A stretch of DNA of 11,783 nucleotides from an uncultured Oscillospiraceae bacterium (GTDB taxonomy: Bacteria; Bacillota; Clostridia; Oscillospirales; Acutalibacteraceae), in the NCBI GenBank assembly GCA_900555805.1, contig USMJ01000014.1, positions 1 to 11,783 on the forward strand, written 5' to 3'. The notes under the pieces were generated by a model. The model was given only the letters and a program-made list of their open reading frames with translations, was not told the DNA's origin and did not search any database. The translations under genes and the position numbers were made by a program. Shown piece after piece: positions 5,982 through 11,783 of this stretch (positions are counted from its first letter, which is position 1; each line of letters begins with the position of its first letter).

Positions 5982-7592
5982 ATGAAAATAGCAGTAAAAC
6001 GCACACTGTCATTTATAATGGTTATGACGTTGATAATAATTTCATTATTTAATGTCTCCGCCAAAAGTCAAAAGCTTAAGGTGACAGAAAACGGAATAAC
6101 ATGGACGCTTTATGATAACGGAGAACTTGTTGTTTCGGGAAAAGGCGAAATAAAAAAATTGCCGAGCGAGTTAGATGAAAAAGATGAAGAAATGTATCGA
6201 GGTTTATATGATGTTAAATCTTTGCAGATCGAGGAAGGTATAACTTCAATAGCCGAGGAAATTTTTTATGACGCAAAGAATTTAGAAAAAGCTGAAATTG
6301 CAGACAGCGTAACATATATTGGAAAATGTGCTTTTGAAGAATGCAGAAAACTGAAGTATGTTAAACTTCCAAAAGGACTTAAAGCGATAAGCGGCGGTAT
6401 ATTCGATGATTGCAGAGCCCTTGAAAAAGTTACAATGCCGGATAGCTATACGGAGATAGAAAGTTATGCTTTTCACAGATGCCACAAAATTGAAGAAATA
6501 TATATGCCTGAAACACTTACAAAGATAGGATATTATGCGTTTTCTGAATGTTTTATGCTGAGCGGTATTGAACTTCCGGAAGGTTTGACAGACATAGAAG
6601 CAGGTGCCTTTTGGTGCTGTGGAAGCATAAAAAAGCTTTCTATTCCTTGCGGAGTAAAGGCTTTAAGGAACAACACTTTTGTTGGATGCGAATTTGAATA
6701 TATCATAATAAGCAATCCAAAATGTGAAATAGAGAAAACGATTAAGTTGAGAGAAGGTGTGTTGTTCGGCTACAAAAACTCCACCGCCGAAGAATATGCT
6801 AAGAACGCAGGACTGAAGTTCTACCCTCTTGATAAAGGCTCAACAGAACATTACTACACTTCGTCCGAAGTGACGAAACAGCCGACTTGTAAAGCCGACG
6901 GCGAAAAGATATCGAAATGCCCGTGCGGTTATACAAAGGTTGAAAAGATCGCTAAGACAAACGGACATACATATAAGATGTACACAACTGCGGCGACAAC
7001 GAAGAAAAACGGTGCAACAACTGTCAAGTGCAGCGGCTGCGGAGTGATAAAGAGCCAAACGGCAATCAAGAAAATAGCCTCCGTCAAGCTCTCAAAGACC
7101 ACGCTTAAGTATAACGGCAAAGCCCAAAAACCGACAGTCACGGTCAAAAACTCAAACGGAACAAAACTCAAAGAGGGAAGAGATTATACTGTTAAGTACT
7201 CCAAGGGGTGTAAATATGTCGGTCAGTACACAGTAACGATCACCTTCAAAGGCAACTACGCCGGCACAAAGACTCTGACCTTCAAGATAGTCCCGAAAGG
7301 AACATCAATCTCCAAACTCACGGCGGGCAAGAAACAGTTCACAGCCAAGTGGTCGGCGCAGACCGCCCAGACCACAGGCTACGAACTCCAATACAGTACC
7401 AAGTCAAGCATGAGCGGAGCGAAGACTGTCACGGTTAAAAAGAACAAGACCACTTCCGCAAAGGTCAAAAAGCTCAAGGGCAAGAAGAAATACTATGCCC
7501 GAGTCAGGACGTATAAGCTTGTCAAGATAAACGGAAAGAATGTCAAGCTCTATTCATCATGGTCAAAGGTCAAGTCGGTTAAGACGAAGTAA
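5982..7592 (+). CDS. BspA-like leucine-rich-repeat surface protein with Ig-like and FnIII-like modules
   Basis: A 536-residue secreted protein with a signal peptide (1-27). An N-terminal cap (about 38-58, TWTLYDNGELVVSG) leads into seven repeats of 23 residues (78-238) of the BspA/LRR_5 type, each like L-x-x-V-x-L-P-x-G-L-x-x-I-x-x-x-A-F-x-x-C. A cysteine-rich linker follows (C303, C313, C315, C350, C353). Then come an Ig-like module (about 366-438, YNGKAQKPTVTV to GNYAGTKTLTF) and a fibronectin-III-like domain (about 443-535). No LPXTG anchor is seen. Such proteins bind host or polymer ligands at the cell surface. It starts 15 bases after the phospholipase-like gene with AGGAGG (5971-5976), so the two are probably one operon. 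Their signal peptides share KRTLSF. Confidence 0.82.
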   Translation: MKIAVKRTLSFIMVMTLIIISLFNVSAKSQKLKVTENGITWTLYDNGELVVSGKGEIKKLPSELDEKDEEMYRGLYDVKSLQIEEGITSIAEEIFYDAKNLEKAEIADSVTYIGKCAFEECRKLKYVKLPKGLKAISGGIFDDCRALEKVTMPDSYTEIESYAFHRCHKIEEIYMPETLTKIGYYAFSECFMLSGIELPEGLTDIEAGAFWCCGSIKKLSIPCGVKALRNNTFVGCEFEYIIISNPKCEIEKTIKLREGVLFGYKNSTAEEYAKNAGLKFYPLDKGSTEHYYTSSEVTKQPTCKADGEKISKCPCGYTKVEKIAKTNGHTYKMYTTAATTKKNGATTVKCSGCGVIKSQTAIKKIASVKLSKTTLKYNGKAQKPTVTVKNSNGTKLKEGRDYTVKYSKGCKYVGQYTVTITFKGNYAGTKTLTFKIVPKGTSISKLTAGKKQFTAKWSAQTAQTTGYELQYSTKSSMSGAKTVTVKKNKTTSAKVKKLKGKKKYYARVRTYKLVKINGKNVKLYSSWSKVKSVKTK

Positions 7593-7609
7593 CAGATATG
7601 CACACATCG

Positions 7610-7637
7610 GAGGACGGGGAGACCCGTCCTCAAAATT
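7610..7637 (+). terminator. Likely terminator after the LRR gene
   Basis: A perfect 9-base-pair stem, GAGGACGGG (7610-7618) with CCCGTCCTC (7623-7631), and a GAGA loop lie 17 bases after the stop codon. The following tract is AAAATTTT, so the T run is short; termination may be partial. Confidence 0.6.
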
Positions 7638-7695
7638 TTGTGTCGGGCGTAAAGTCCTTACTTTTTTTGCGGTCAAAAAATTTTTTCAAAAACTA

Positions 7696-7724
7696 TTGAT
7701 TTTGTCTTTGGGACAGTGTATAAT
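7696..7724 (+). promoter_or_regulatory. Strong promoter with no evident gene
   Basis: TTGATT (7696-7701) and a perfect TATAAT (7719-7724) stand 17 bases apart. A-tract/T-tract DNA just upstream (7675-7692) looks like an UP element. Transcription would start near 7731, but the next convincing gene begins at 8150 and has its own promoter at 8059-8087. A seven-codon frame starting at 7732 is too short to call. Confidence 0.65.
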
Positions 7725-7739
7725 AACCTCAATGGCGTC

Positions 7740-7759
7740 TTTGTTAAATAATTAACAAA
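7740..7759. promoter_or_regulatory. Perfect palindrome just downstream of the orphan promoter
   Basis: TTTGTTAA (7740-7747) and TTAACAAA (7752-7759) flank a 4-base centre, starting about nine bases after the predicted transcript start. It could be a repressor operator in DNA or a 5'-end hairpin in RNA. The regulator is unknown. Confidence 0.45.
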
Positions 7760-7808
7760 CTTATGTGCACAATGGTATCAGGTGTATGTATGTACGGAAC
7801 GGTGTCAG

Positions 7809-7949
7809 ATGTATGCAAGCATCGGTGCAGCTTTTGATATAACTCTTAGTGTAACTTTCAATTTGAATTTTGATGTGAATTTTGGTATAACTTTAGGTGC
7901 GACTTTTAGTTTACATTCAGCGCAATTTTATATTCAGTGCAATTTTTAA
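7809..7949 (+). CDS. Possible small protein over the 12-base repeats (doubtful)
   Basis: An open frame of 46 codons runs from ATG 7809 to TAA 7947-7949. The repeat makes each four residues alternate hydrophobic and polar (for example FDIT, LSVT, FNLN, FDVN, FGIT, LGAT), a pattern that would suit beta strands. There is no good ribosome binding site and I recognise no family. The frame may only reflect the tandem repeat. Listed because it is the only frame that follows the repeat period. Confidence 0.15.
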   Translation: MYASIGAAFDITLSVTFNLNFDVNFGITLGATFSLHSAQFYIQCNF

Positions 7950-7972
7950 TGTGAATTTCGATGAATCTCTGC
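7832..7972. repeat. Degenerate 12-base tandem repeat in the LRR-nfeD gap
   Basis: About eleven units can be laid out, such as TTTTGATATAAC, TCTTAGTGTAAC, TTTCAATTTGAA, TTTTGATGTGAA, TTTTGGTATAAC and TTTAGGTGCGAC. The consensus is near TTTTRRTRTRAC, and later units vary in length. Just upstream, 7775-7828 holds two related longer units, GGTATCAGGTGTATG and GGTGTCAGATGTATG, about 27 bases apart. The region is otherwise free of genes. Its role is unknown: a remnant of a repeat-coding gene, a spacer that grew by slippage, or a binding array. Confidence 0.6.
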
Positions 7973-7984
7973 GCCGGGCTTAAA

Positions 7985-8019
7985 GCTTGAGTTTCGCAGA
8001 AACCCGAGCGTACCTTTTA
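7985..8019 (+). terminator. Hairpin, possible end of an orphan transcript
   Basis: GCTTGAGTTTC (7985-7995) pairs with GAAACCCGAGC (7999-8009) with one mismatch and one G-U, and a CCTTTTAT tract follows. A competing stem, TCTGCG (7968-7973) with CGCAGA (7995-8000), uses the same bases. The T run is weak. It may end a transcript from the promoter at 7696, giving an RNA of about 280 bases. Confidence 0.3.
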
Positions 8020-8048
8020 TCGGTAAAATCTGAAATTTAAGGATATTT

Positions 8049-8090
8049 CATTCGGCTGTTGATATAATCCGCCGAATGTGATAATATCAA
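8049..8090 (+). promoter_or_regulatory. Promoter of nfeD-SPFH operon with interlaced inverted repeats
   Basis: TTGATA (8059-8064) and TAATAT (8082-8087) are spaced 17 bases. Two inverted repeats interlock across it: CATTCGGC (8049-8056) with GCCGAATG (8071-8078), and TTGATAT (8059-8065) with ATATCAA (8084-8090). Their centres lie 11 bases apart. The first overlaps neither box but brackets the -35 box, so it is a candidate operator. The leader before the gene carries a palindrome GCGAATTCGC (8100-8109). Confidence 0.65.
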
Positions 8091-8149
8091 TATAGAAGAG
8101 CGAATTCGCATCCAATGCTTAGCTCTGAAAAATAAAGGAGGTGGATTTC

Positions 8150-8587
8150 ATGAGCAAGATGATGATAGTCTGGATAGTCCTCGCGGCGATCTTTGCCGTT
8201 GTCGAAGCCTGCACGGTGCAGCTCGTTTCCGTGTGGTTCGCTCTCGGCGCGGTGGCGGCTCTTATAGCTGAAACCCTCGGCGTGCCGGAACTGGTTCAGC
8301 TTGTCATTTTCGTCGCGGTTTCAGTTTTGGCTCTGGCTTTGACAAGACCGCTTGTCAGAAAGTTTTCAACTTCGAAAATTCAGCCGACAAACGCCGATAT
8401 GAACATCGGTCAGGAGGCGATCGTGACCCACGGCATCAACAACACCGAAGGTACGGGCGCGGCTAAGGTCAAGGGCATAGAGTGGACGGCGCGAAGCGCG
8501 GACGGCAGCGAAATCCCCAAGGGGGAAACGGTGACAGTCAAAGCGATAGAGGGCGTCAAGCTCATAGTCGAAAGAAAAGCGGACTAA
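8150..8587 (+). CDS. NfeD-like membrane protein
   Basis: A 145-residue short-form NfeD protein. Three hydrophobic segments (about 5-21, 24-42 and 48-66) precede a cytoplasmic C-terminal OB-fold domain (about 86-142; GQEAIVTHGINNTEGTGAAKV, then GETVTVKAIEGVKLIVE). The ATG at 8150 is preferred to the in-frame GTG at 8141, because that GTG is part of the AAAGGAGGTG site (8134-8143). It lacks the protease domain of long NfeD. It lies 39 bases before the SPFH gene, the classic NfeD-SPFH pair, in which NfeD is thought to partner the SPFH oligomer in membrane microdomains. Confidence 0.9.
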   Translation: MSKMMIVWIVLAAIFAVVEACTVQLVSVWFALGAVAALIAETLGVPELVQLVIFVAVSVLALALTRPLVRKFSTSKIQPTNADMNIGQEAIVTHGINNTEGTGAAKVKGIEWTARSADGSEIPKGETVTVKAIEGVKLIVERKAD

Positions 8588-8626
8588 ACAAAAATCTAAC
8601 GGAAAAACTATAACGGAGGTAATAAC

Positions 8627-9553
8627 ATGGGTCCATTATTTTGGGTTATAATAGGTATCATTCTTCTTGTGGCGGTCATTATCGCCCTGAACATCAAAAT
8701 CGTTCCGCAGTCGAGAGCGTATGTCATCGAGAGACTCGGAGCGTACAGCGCAACATGGCAGACGGGTCTTCACGTCAAGATCCCCGTTTTCGAGAGAGTG
8801 GCGAAAATCGTTTCTTTAAAGGAACAGGTCGTCGACTTCAAGCCGCAGCCGGTTATCACGAAGGATAACGTAACAATGCAGATAGACACGGTCGTTTTCT
8901 TCCAGATAACCGACCCGAAGCTTTACACATACGGCGTTGAGCATCCGCTTTCGGCTATCGAAAACCTCACCGCGACAACGCTTCGTAACATCATCGGCGA
9001 ACTTGAACTTGACCACACTCTCACTTCGAGAGACACCATCAACGCCAAGATTAGAGGCATACTCGACGAAGCGACAGATCCTTGGGGCATAAAGGTCAAC
9101 AGAGTTGAGCTTAAGAACATCCTTCCGCCCAGAGAGATTCAGGACGCGATGGAGAAGCAGATGAAGGCGGAAAGAGAGAGACGAGAGGCCATACTCAGAG
9201 CCGAGGGCGATAAGGAGAGTAAGATACTCGTCGCTCAGGGTCAGAAAGAAGCTCAGATTCTCGCCGCTCAGGCTGAGAAAGAAGCGGCTATCCTCAGAGC
9301 GGACGCTGTCAGAGAGACGAAGATCCGTGAGGCTGACGGTGAAGCTCAGGCTATCATCGCCGTTCAGAAGGCGGAAGCCGAGGGTATCAAGGCGATCAAC
9401 GAGGCGAACGCAGGCGAGGCTCTCATCAAGCTGAGAAGTCTCGAGGCTCTCGGAAAGGTTGCCGACGGTCAGGCGACGAAGATCATTATTCCGTCGGAGA
9501 TTCAGGGGCTTGCCGGTCTTGCCGCGGGCTTCAAGGAGATTGTCAAAGACTGA
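8627..9553 (+). CDS. SPFH/stomatin-like membrane protein (QmcA/paraslipin type)
   Basis: A 308-residue protein with an N-terminal membrane anchor (about 4-24), an SPFH domain (about 25-185; VPQSRAYVIERLGAY, TGLHVKIPVFERV, VTMQIDTVVFFQITD), then a long Ala/Glu/Arg/Lys-rich coiled coil (about 176-262), and a C-terminal segment containing TKIIIPSEIQGL. It matches stomatin-like proteins that form large rings or cages in membrane microdomains and work with NfeD. CGGAGG (8614-8619) supports the start. It is the second gene of its operon and is followed by a terminator. Confidence 0.94.
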   Translation: MGPLFWVIIGIILLVAVIIALNIKIVPQSRAYVIERLGAYSATWQTGLHVKIPVFERVAKIVSLKEQVVDFKPQPVITKDNVTMQIDTVVFFQITDPKLYTYGVEHPLSAIENLTATTLRNIIGELELDHTLTSRDTINAKIRGILDEATDPWGIKVNRVELKNILPPREIQDAMEKQMKAERERREAILRAEGDKESKILVAQGQKEAQILAAQAEKEAAILRADAVRETKIREADGEAQAIIAVQKAEAEGIKAINEANAGEALIKLRSLEALGKVADGQATKIIIPSEIQGLAGLAAGFKEIVKD

Positions 9554-9563
9554 TAAACAGACA

Positions 9564-9595
9564 GCAGGGGCGAAAGTCCCTGCTTTTTTCTTTTT
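9564..9595 (+). terminator. Terminator after the SPFH gene
   Basis: GCAGGGGC (9564-9571) pairs with GTCCCTGC (9576-9583, one G-U) around a GAAA tetraloop, followed by TTTTTTCTTTTT (9584-9595). It lies 10 bases after the stop. Confidence 0.92.
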
Positions 9596-9670
9596 AGGGT
9601 ACGCTTCGGTGTATGCTTTCGGCAAACTTATCCTCGGCGGCGAAATCTGTCGGACATTGGGCTTTATGTC

Positions 9671-9699
9671 TTGATTTTGCGTATATTTTGGTGTATTCT
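9671..9699 (+). promoter_or_regulatory. Promoter for nagB-LUD operon
   Basis: TTGATT (9671-9676) and TATTCT (9694-9699) are spaced 17 bases, 45 bases before nagB. The -10 box departs from consensus at two positions. I see no clear catabolite (cre) or NagR-type operator in the 148-base gap. Confidence 0.5.
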
Positions 9700-9743
9700 T
9701 AATTATATCAGAGGAAAACAAAGAAAATCGGGGGAAGTCGGAT

Positions 9744-10454
9744 ATGGAGTTTATAAAGGCCAGCACATATGAGCAGATGAGTAAAAAGGCGGCGGAGATA
9801 ATACTCGGTCAGCTCAGCGAAAAAGAGGACAGCGTTCTCGGTCTCGCCACGGGTTCGACGCCCGTCGGAACATATGACGAGCTTATCAAGGCCTATGATT
9901 CGGGTAAGGCTGATTTTTCCAAGGTCAGAACGGTCAACCTCGACGAATACTGCGGACTTTCGGGAGACAACGACCAAAGCTACCGTTACTTTATGAACAA
10001 GCACCTTTTCGATAAAGTCAATATAGATAAAGCCAATACAAATATTCCCGACGGCATGGCGGACGATCTTGACAAAGAATGCGAGCGCTATGACAAAGTC
10101 GTCGAATCTCTCGGCGGAATCGACTTACAGATCCTCGGCATAGGCGTCAACGGTCATATCGGCTTCAATGAGCCGTCCGATGAGTTCTCGCACGGAACTC
10201 ATGTCGTCAAGCTCGACGAAAAGACCCGAATTTCAAATTCGCGCTTCTTTGAGAAAATGGACGACGTACCCGACAAAGCTATCACCGTCGGCATCGAAAC
10301 CATAATGTCGGCGAAAAAGATCATACTTCTCGCTAACGGCGAAAAGAAGAGAGACATAATAGAAAAAGCTGTTCACGGCGAGATAACGCCGAACGTCCCG
10401 GCGTCTATACTTCAGAGACACAAAAATCTGACCGTGATATTCAGCGAAAAATAA
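9744..10454 (+). CDS. nagB: Glucosamine-6-phosphate deaminase
   Basis: A 236-residue cytoplasmic enzyme that converts glucosamine 6-phosphate to fructose 6-phosphate and ammonia, the last step of amino-sugar catabolism. It has GLATGSTPVGTYDELI (33-48, phosphate binding), NLDEYCGL with the catalytic Asp at D67, and GIGVNGHIGFNEP (132-144) with H138 and E143 matching the E. coli His143/Glu148. The Asp141 of E. coli is N136 here, which is common in Firmicutes NagB. The length fits the short Firmicutes form, which lacks the full allosteric part of the E. coli enzyme. The start uses GGGGGA (9730-9735). The LUD gene follows 12 bases later. Confidence 0.95.
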   Translation: MEFIKASTYEQMSKKAAEIILGQLSEKEDSVLGLATGSTPVGTYDELIKAYDSGKADFSKVRTVNLDEYCGLSGDNDQSYRYFMNKHLFDKVNIDKANTNIPDGMADDLDKECERYDKVVESLGGIDLQILGIGVNGHIGFNEPSDEFSHGTHVVKLDEKTRISNSRFFEKMDDVPDKAITVGIETIMSAKKIILLANGEKKRDIIEKAVHGEITPNVPASILQRHKNLTVIFSEK

Positions 10455-10466
10455 GGGAGGATAACC

Positions 10467-11072
10467 ATGAACTTAGAAAAGACAATTGAAAATTTCAGGA
10501 ATAACGGCTACGCGGTCAGTTACTTCGATACAGCGGCAGATGCCGCCGCGTACATCAACAAGGAAATCGATGGGATGACCGTCTCTTCCGGCGGCTCGAT
10601 GACCGTGAACGAAATGGGACTCATAGACTCGCTGTCGAAACACAATACATATATCAGCCACTGGAACGTCCCCGAGGGAATGACCGTCGAACAGGCGCTT
10701 GAAAAAGCTATGCATACGGACGTTTATCTCTTAAGCGCGAACGGGGCGAGCGAAACGGGCGAACTCGTCAACATTGACGGAACGGGTAACCGAATTGCTT
10801 CATCTTTCTACGGCCACAAAAAGGTGTATTTCATTCTCGGTATAAACAAGTTCGAACCCGACCTTGAAAGCGCGATACATAGGGCGAGAAACATCGCGTC
10901 GCCGCTTAACGCGAAGCGTTTGGGCAAGAAAACGCCCTGCGCCGTGAAGGGCGACAAGTGTTATAACTGCAACAGCCCCGAGCGCATCTGCAACGGTATG
11001 AGCATACACTTCAGGAAAATGAGCGGCTGCGACGAAGAAATCGTCATCGTCGGGGAAAAATTGGGATATTGA
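10467..11072 (+). CDS. LUD-domain protein (lactate-utilisation family)
   Basis: A 201-residue cytoplasmic protein of the LUD family, related to LutC/LldG and the C-terminal part of LutB. Seen motifs are SSGGSMTVNEMGL (40-52), ASETGELVNIDGTGNRIAS (94-112) and VYFILGINK (120-128). A cysteine-rich segment (C158, C165, C168, C175, C188) sits near the C-terminus and is typical of the short stand-alone LUD proteins; it may bind a metal or cluster. No lutA or lutB neighbour is present, so a role in lactate oxidation is not shown. GGGAGG (10455-10460) overlaps the end of nagB, implying co-transcription. Confidence 0.85.
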   Translation: MNLEKTIENFRNNGYAVSYFDTAADAAAYINKEIDGMTVSSGGSMTVNEMGLIDSLSKHNTYISHWNVPEGMTVEQALEKAMHTDVYLLSANGASETGELVNIDGTGNRIASSFYGHKKVYFILGINKFEPDLESAIHRARNIASPLNAKRLGKKTPCAVKGDKCYNCNSPERICNGMSIHFRKMSGCDEEIVIVGEKLGY

Positions 11073-11084
11073 TATATAAAATTC

Positions 11085-11116
11085 AAACGCCTCGGTCAAC
11101 GCAAACCGAGGCGTTT
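11085..11116. terminator. Bidirectional terminator between convergent genes
   Basis: AAACGCCTCGGT (11085-11096) and ACCGAGGCGTTT (11105-11116) form a perfect 12-base-pair stem with an 8-base loop. T-rich sequence flanks it on the plus side (TTTATTATT), and AT-rich sequence on the minus side. It lies 12 bases after the LUD stop and 27 bases after the end of the minus-strand gene. Confidence 0.88.
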
Positions 11117-11143
11117 ATTATTGTCGATAATCTGTCGGATATT

Positions 11144-11413
11144 TTATTTTACAAAATACATGACCGCCGCGCAAACTGCCGCTCCGACAAGCGCCGCAAC
11201 GCCTATTTTGACAAGATCCCTGAGCCTTGCCTTGCTGTTTTTCTTGCTCGGGGGCGGCAGGGTGGTCGAATTCGCTATCCGTCCGGCGCGCTCTCTGATC
11301 TTCCCCTCGCTGACGAAGGAATATTCGGGCTTGACGAAGAAAATTATCCTCTCAAAATATTCGCAGGCGGTGTCGTTGACCTCCACGACCTGATGGTTGA
11401 CTCCTTTTATCAT
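11144..11413 (-). CDS. Small membrane-anchored protein of unknown function
   Basis: An 89-residue protein I do not assign to a named family. The N-terminal part (1-53; MIKGVNHQVVEVNDTACEYF, then ERIIFFVKPEY, then KIRERAGRIA) looks like a folded cytoplasmic domain. A Pro/Ser/Lys linker (about 57-68) and one hydrophobic helix (about 69-88, VKIGVAALVGAAVCAAVMYF) end the protein, so it is probably a tail-anchored or single-span protein. I chose the ATG at 11413 because GGGAGAG stands about 8 bases upstream; a start at 11440 (98 residues) is possible but has no ribosome binding site. It converges on the terminator at 11085-11116. I see no clear promoter. The opening resembles small proteins I recall from Oscillospiraceae, but without a name. 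Confidence 0.7.
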   Translation of the reverse strand: MIKGVNHQVVEVNDTACEYFERIIFFVKPEYSFVSEGKIRERAGRIANSTTLPPPSKKNSKARLRDLVKIGVAALVGAAVCAAVMYFVK

Positions 11414-11440
11414 AACTCCACTCTCCCAACTGAAATTCAT

Positions 11441-11783
11441 CTTTTATATTTTAGCCACCTGTGGCGGTTTTATGCTTAAGCATATGGTTCGCTTCAGCTT
11501 AACCGTTTTGCCGTCCCGAAGTCAGATGAAAGTCGGGCTTTTTGCTCGAACCCAAACGAGCCTTGCCGCGCGCTGAAAACTATGTTTTTTGATGCTTAGT
11601 TACCTTTGTCGGCTCTCCGAAGCCGAGCTTCGTATCGCCGAAAGTGCAGCTTCCAAACGCGGCGATAAAGGCAAGCGCGGCGAGTGGGCAAAAGCTCCGC
11701 TGAAAGCGGAGCGCCGCAAGCCGCCTTTGGCGGCCTGCGGCGGTTTTCTGCGTAAAAACATAATCCGTTTTTTCGACAAAAAG
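11441..11783. repeat. Gene-free end region with a run of hairpins
   Basis: No convincing gene is seen in these 343 bases. Short palindromes GCCACCTGTGGC (11454-11465) and ATGCTTAAGCAT (11472-11483) come first, upstream of the minus-strand gene. Then follow hairpins with arms 11515-11519/11533-11537, 11544-11548/11557-11561, 11609-11614/11621-11626, 11634-11640/11660-11666, 11694-11700/11706-11712 (GCTCCGC) and 11713-11725/11729-11741 (one mismatch, loop TTT). The last is followed by GGTTTTCT and could be a terminator. The density resembles the hairpin block at 22-163. Confidence 0.55.

Noticed and set aside
7540..7755. 71-codon plus-strand frame overlapping the end of the LRR gene
   Set aside because: Out of frame with the LRR gene, crosses its terminator hairpin and has no ribosome binding site; only its last seven codons lie after the promoter at 7696.
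8816..9766. 316-codon open frame on the minus strand opposite the SPFH gene
   Set aside because: It is a mirror of the codon bias of the SPFH coiled-coil gene, has no family resemblance and crosses a strong terminator; the plus-strand gene is certain.
11069..11479. Plus-strand frames opposite the small minus-strand gene
   Set aside because: No ribosome binding site, they cross the bidirectional terminator, and the minus-strand protein has a more natural domain and membrane-helix layout.
1..11783. CRISPR array, insertion sequence, phage attachment site or toxin-antitoxin pair
   Set aside because: No spaced identical repeats of 25-40 bases, no transposase or integrase gene and no paired small genes were seen on either strand.

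Overview
The window reads as a chromosomal segment of a Gram-positive anaerobe of the class Clostridia, most likely a gut Oscillospiraceae/Ruminococcaceae-type bacterium. The reasons are the gene order rpmG-secE-nusG-rplK-rplA-rplJ-rplL, strong AGGAGG ribosome binding sites, an L10-type attenuated leader, and a BspA-like leucine-rich-repeat surface protein ending in an Ig-like and a fibronectin-III-like module. This placement is inferred from family knowledge, not from a search.

Layout. (1) 1-462: a C-rich non-coding stretch with three GC-rich hairpins (22-163), then a promoter (308-336) and a leader. (2) 463-4236: the ribosomal and transcription/secretion cluster rpmG, secE, nusG, rplK, rplA, rplJ, rplL. 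Two RNA structures before rplK and before rplA copy the L1-binding site of 23S rRNA, and the rplJ-rplL unit has its own consensus promoter, an L10 leader and an attenuator-like terminator. A strong terminator closes the cluster (4258-4290). (3) 4291-7637: an AT-richer two-gene unit for secreted proteins, a zinc phospholipase C-like protein followed 15 bases later by a BspA-like LRR protein. (4) 7638-8149: over 500 bases without a convincing gene, holding a strong promoter with no evident gene, a perfect palindrome just downstream of it, a degenerate 12-base tandem repeat, a hairpin, and the promoter of the next operon. (5) 8150-9595: nfeD plus a stomatin/SPFH-family gene, with terminator. (6) 9671-11116: nagB and a LUD-domain gene with a shared terminator. 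(7) 11144-11413, minus strand: a small C-terminally membrane-anchored protein of unknown function, converging on the same terminator. (8) 11441-11783: no gene seen, but at least six consecutive hairpins.

How the genes work together. The first cluster supplies ribosomal stalk proteins (L1, L11, L10, L7/L12), L33, the SecE translocon subunit and NusG, with apparent feedback control by L1 on rplK/rplA and by L10 on rplJ/rplL. The secreted pair probably acts at or outside the cell surface, one protein as a lipid hydrolase candidate and the other as a surface binding protein. NfeD and the SPFH protein form a known membrane-microdomain pairing. NagB feeds amino-sugar carbon into glycolysis. Its LUD neighbour is related to lactate-utilisation proteins, but its own reaction is unknown.

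The least explained features are the two L1 mimics in one operon, the Thr/Ala-rich tail on SecE, the insert in NusG, the internal Trp-74 of the phospholipase-like protein, the orphan promoter/palindrome/12-base-repeat region, and the hairpin clusters at both ends of the window.
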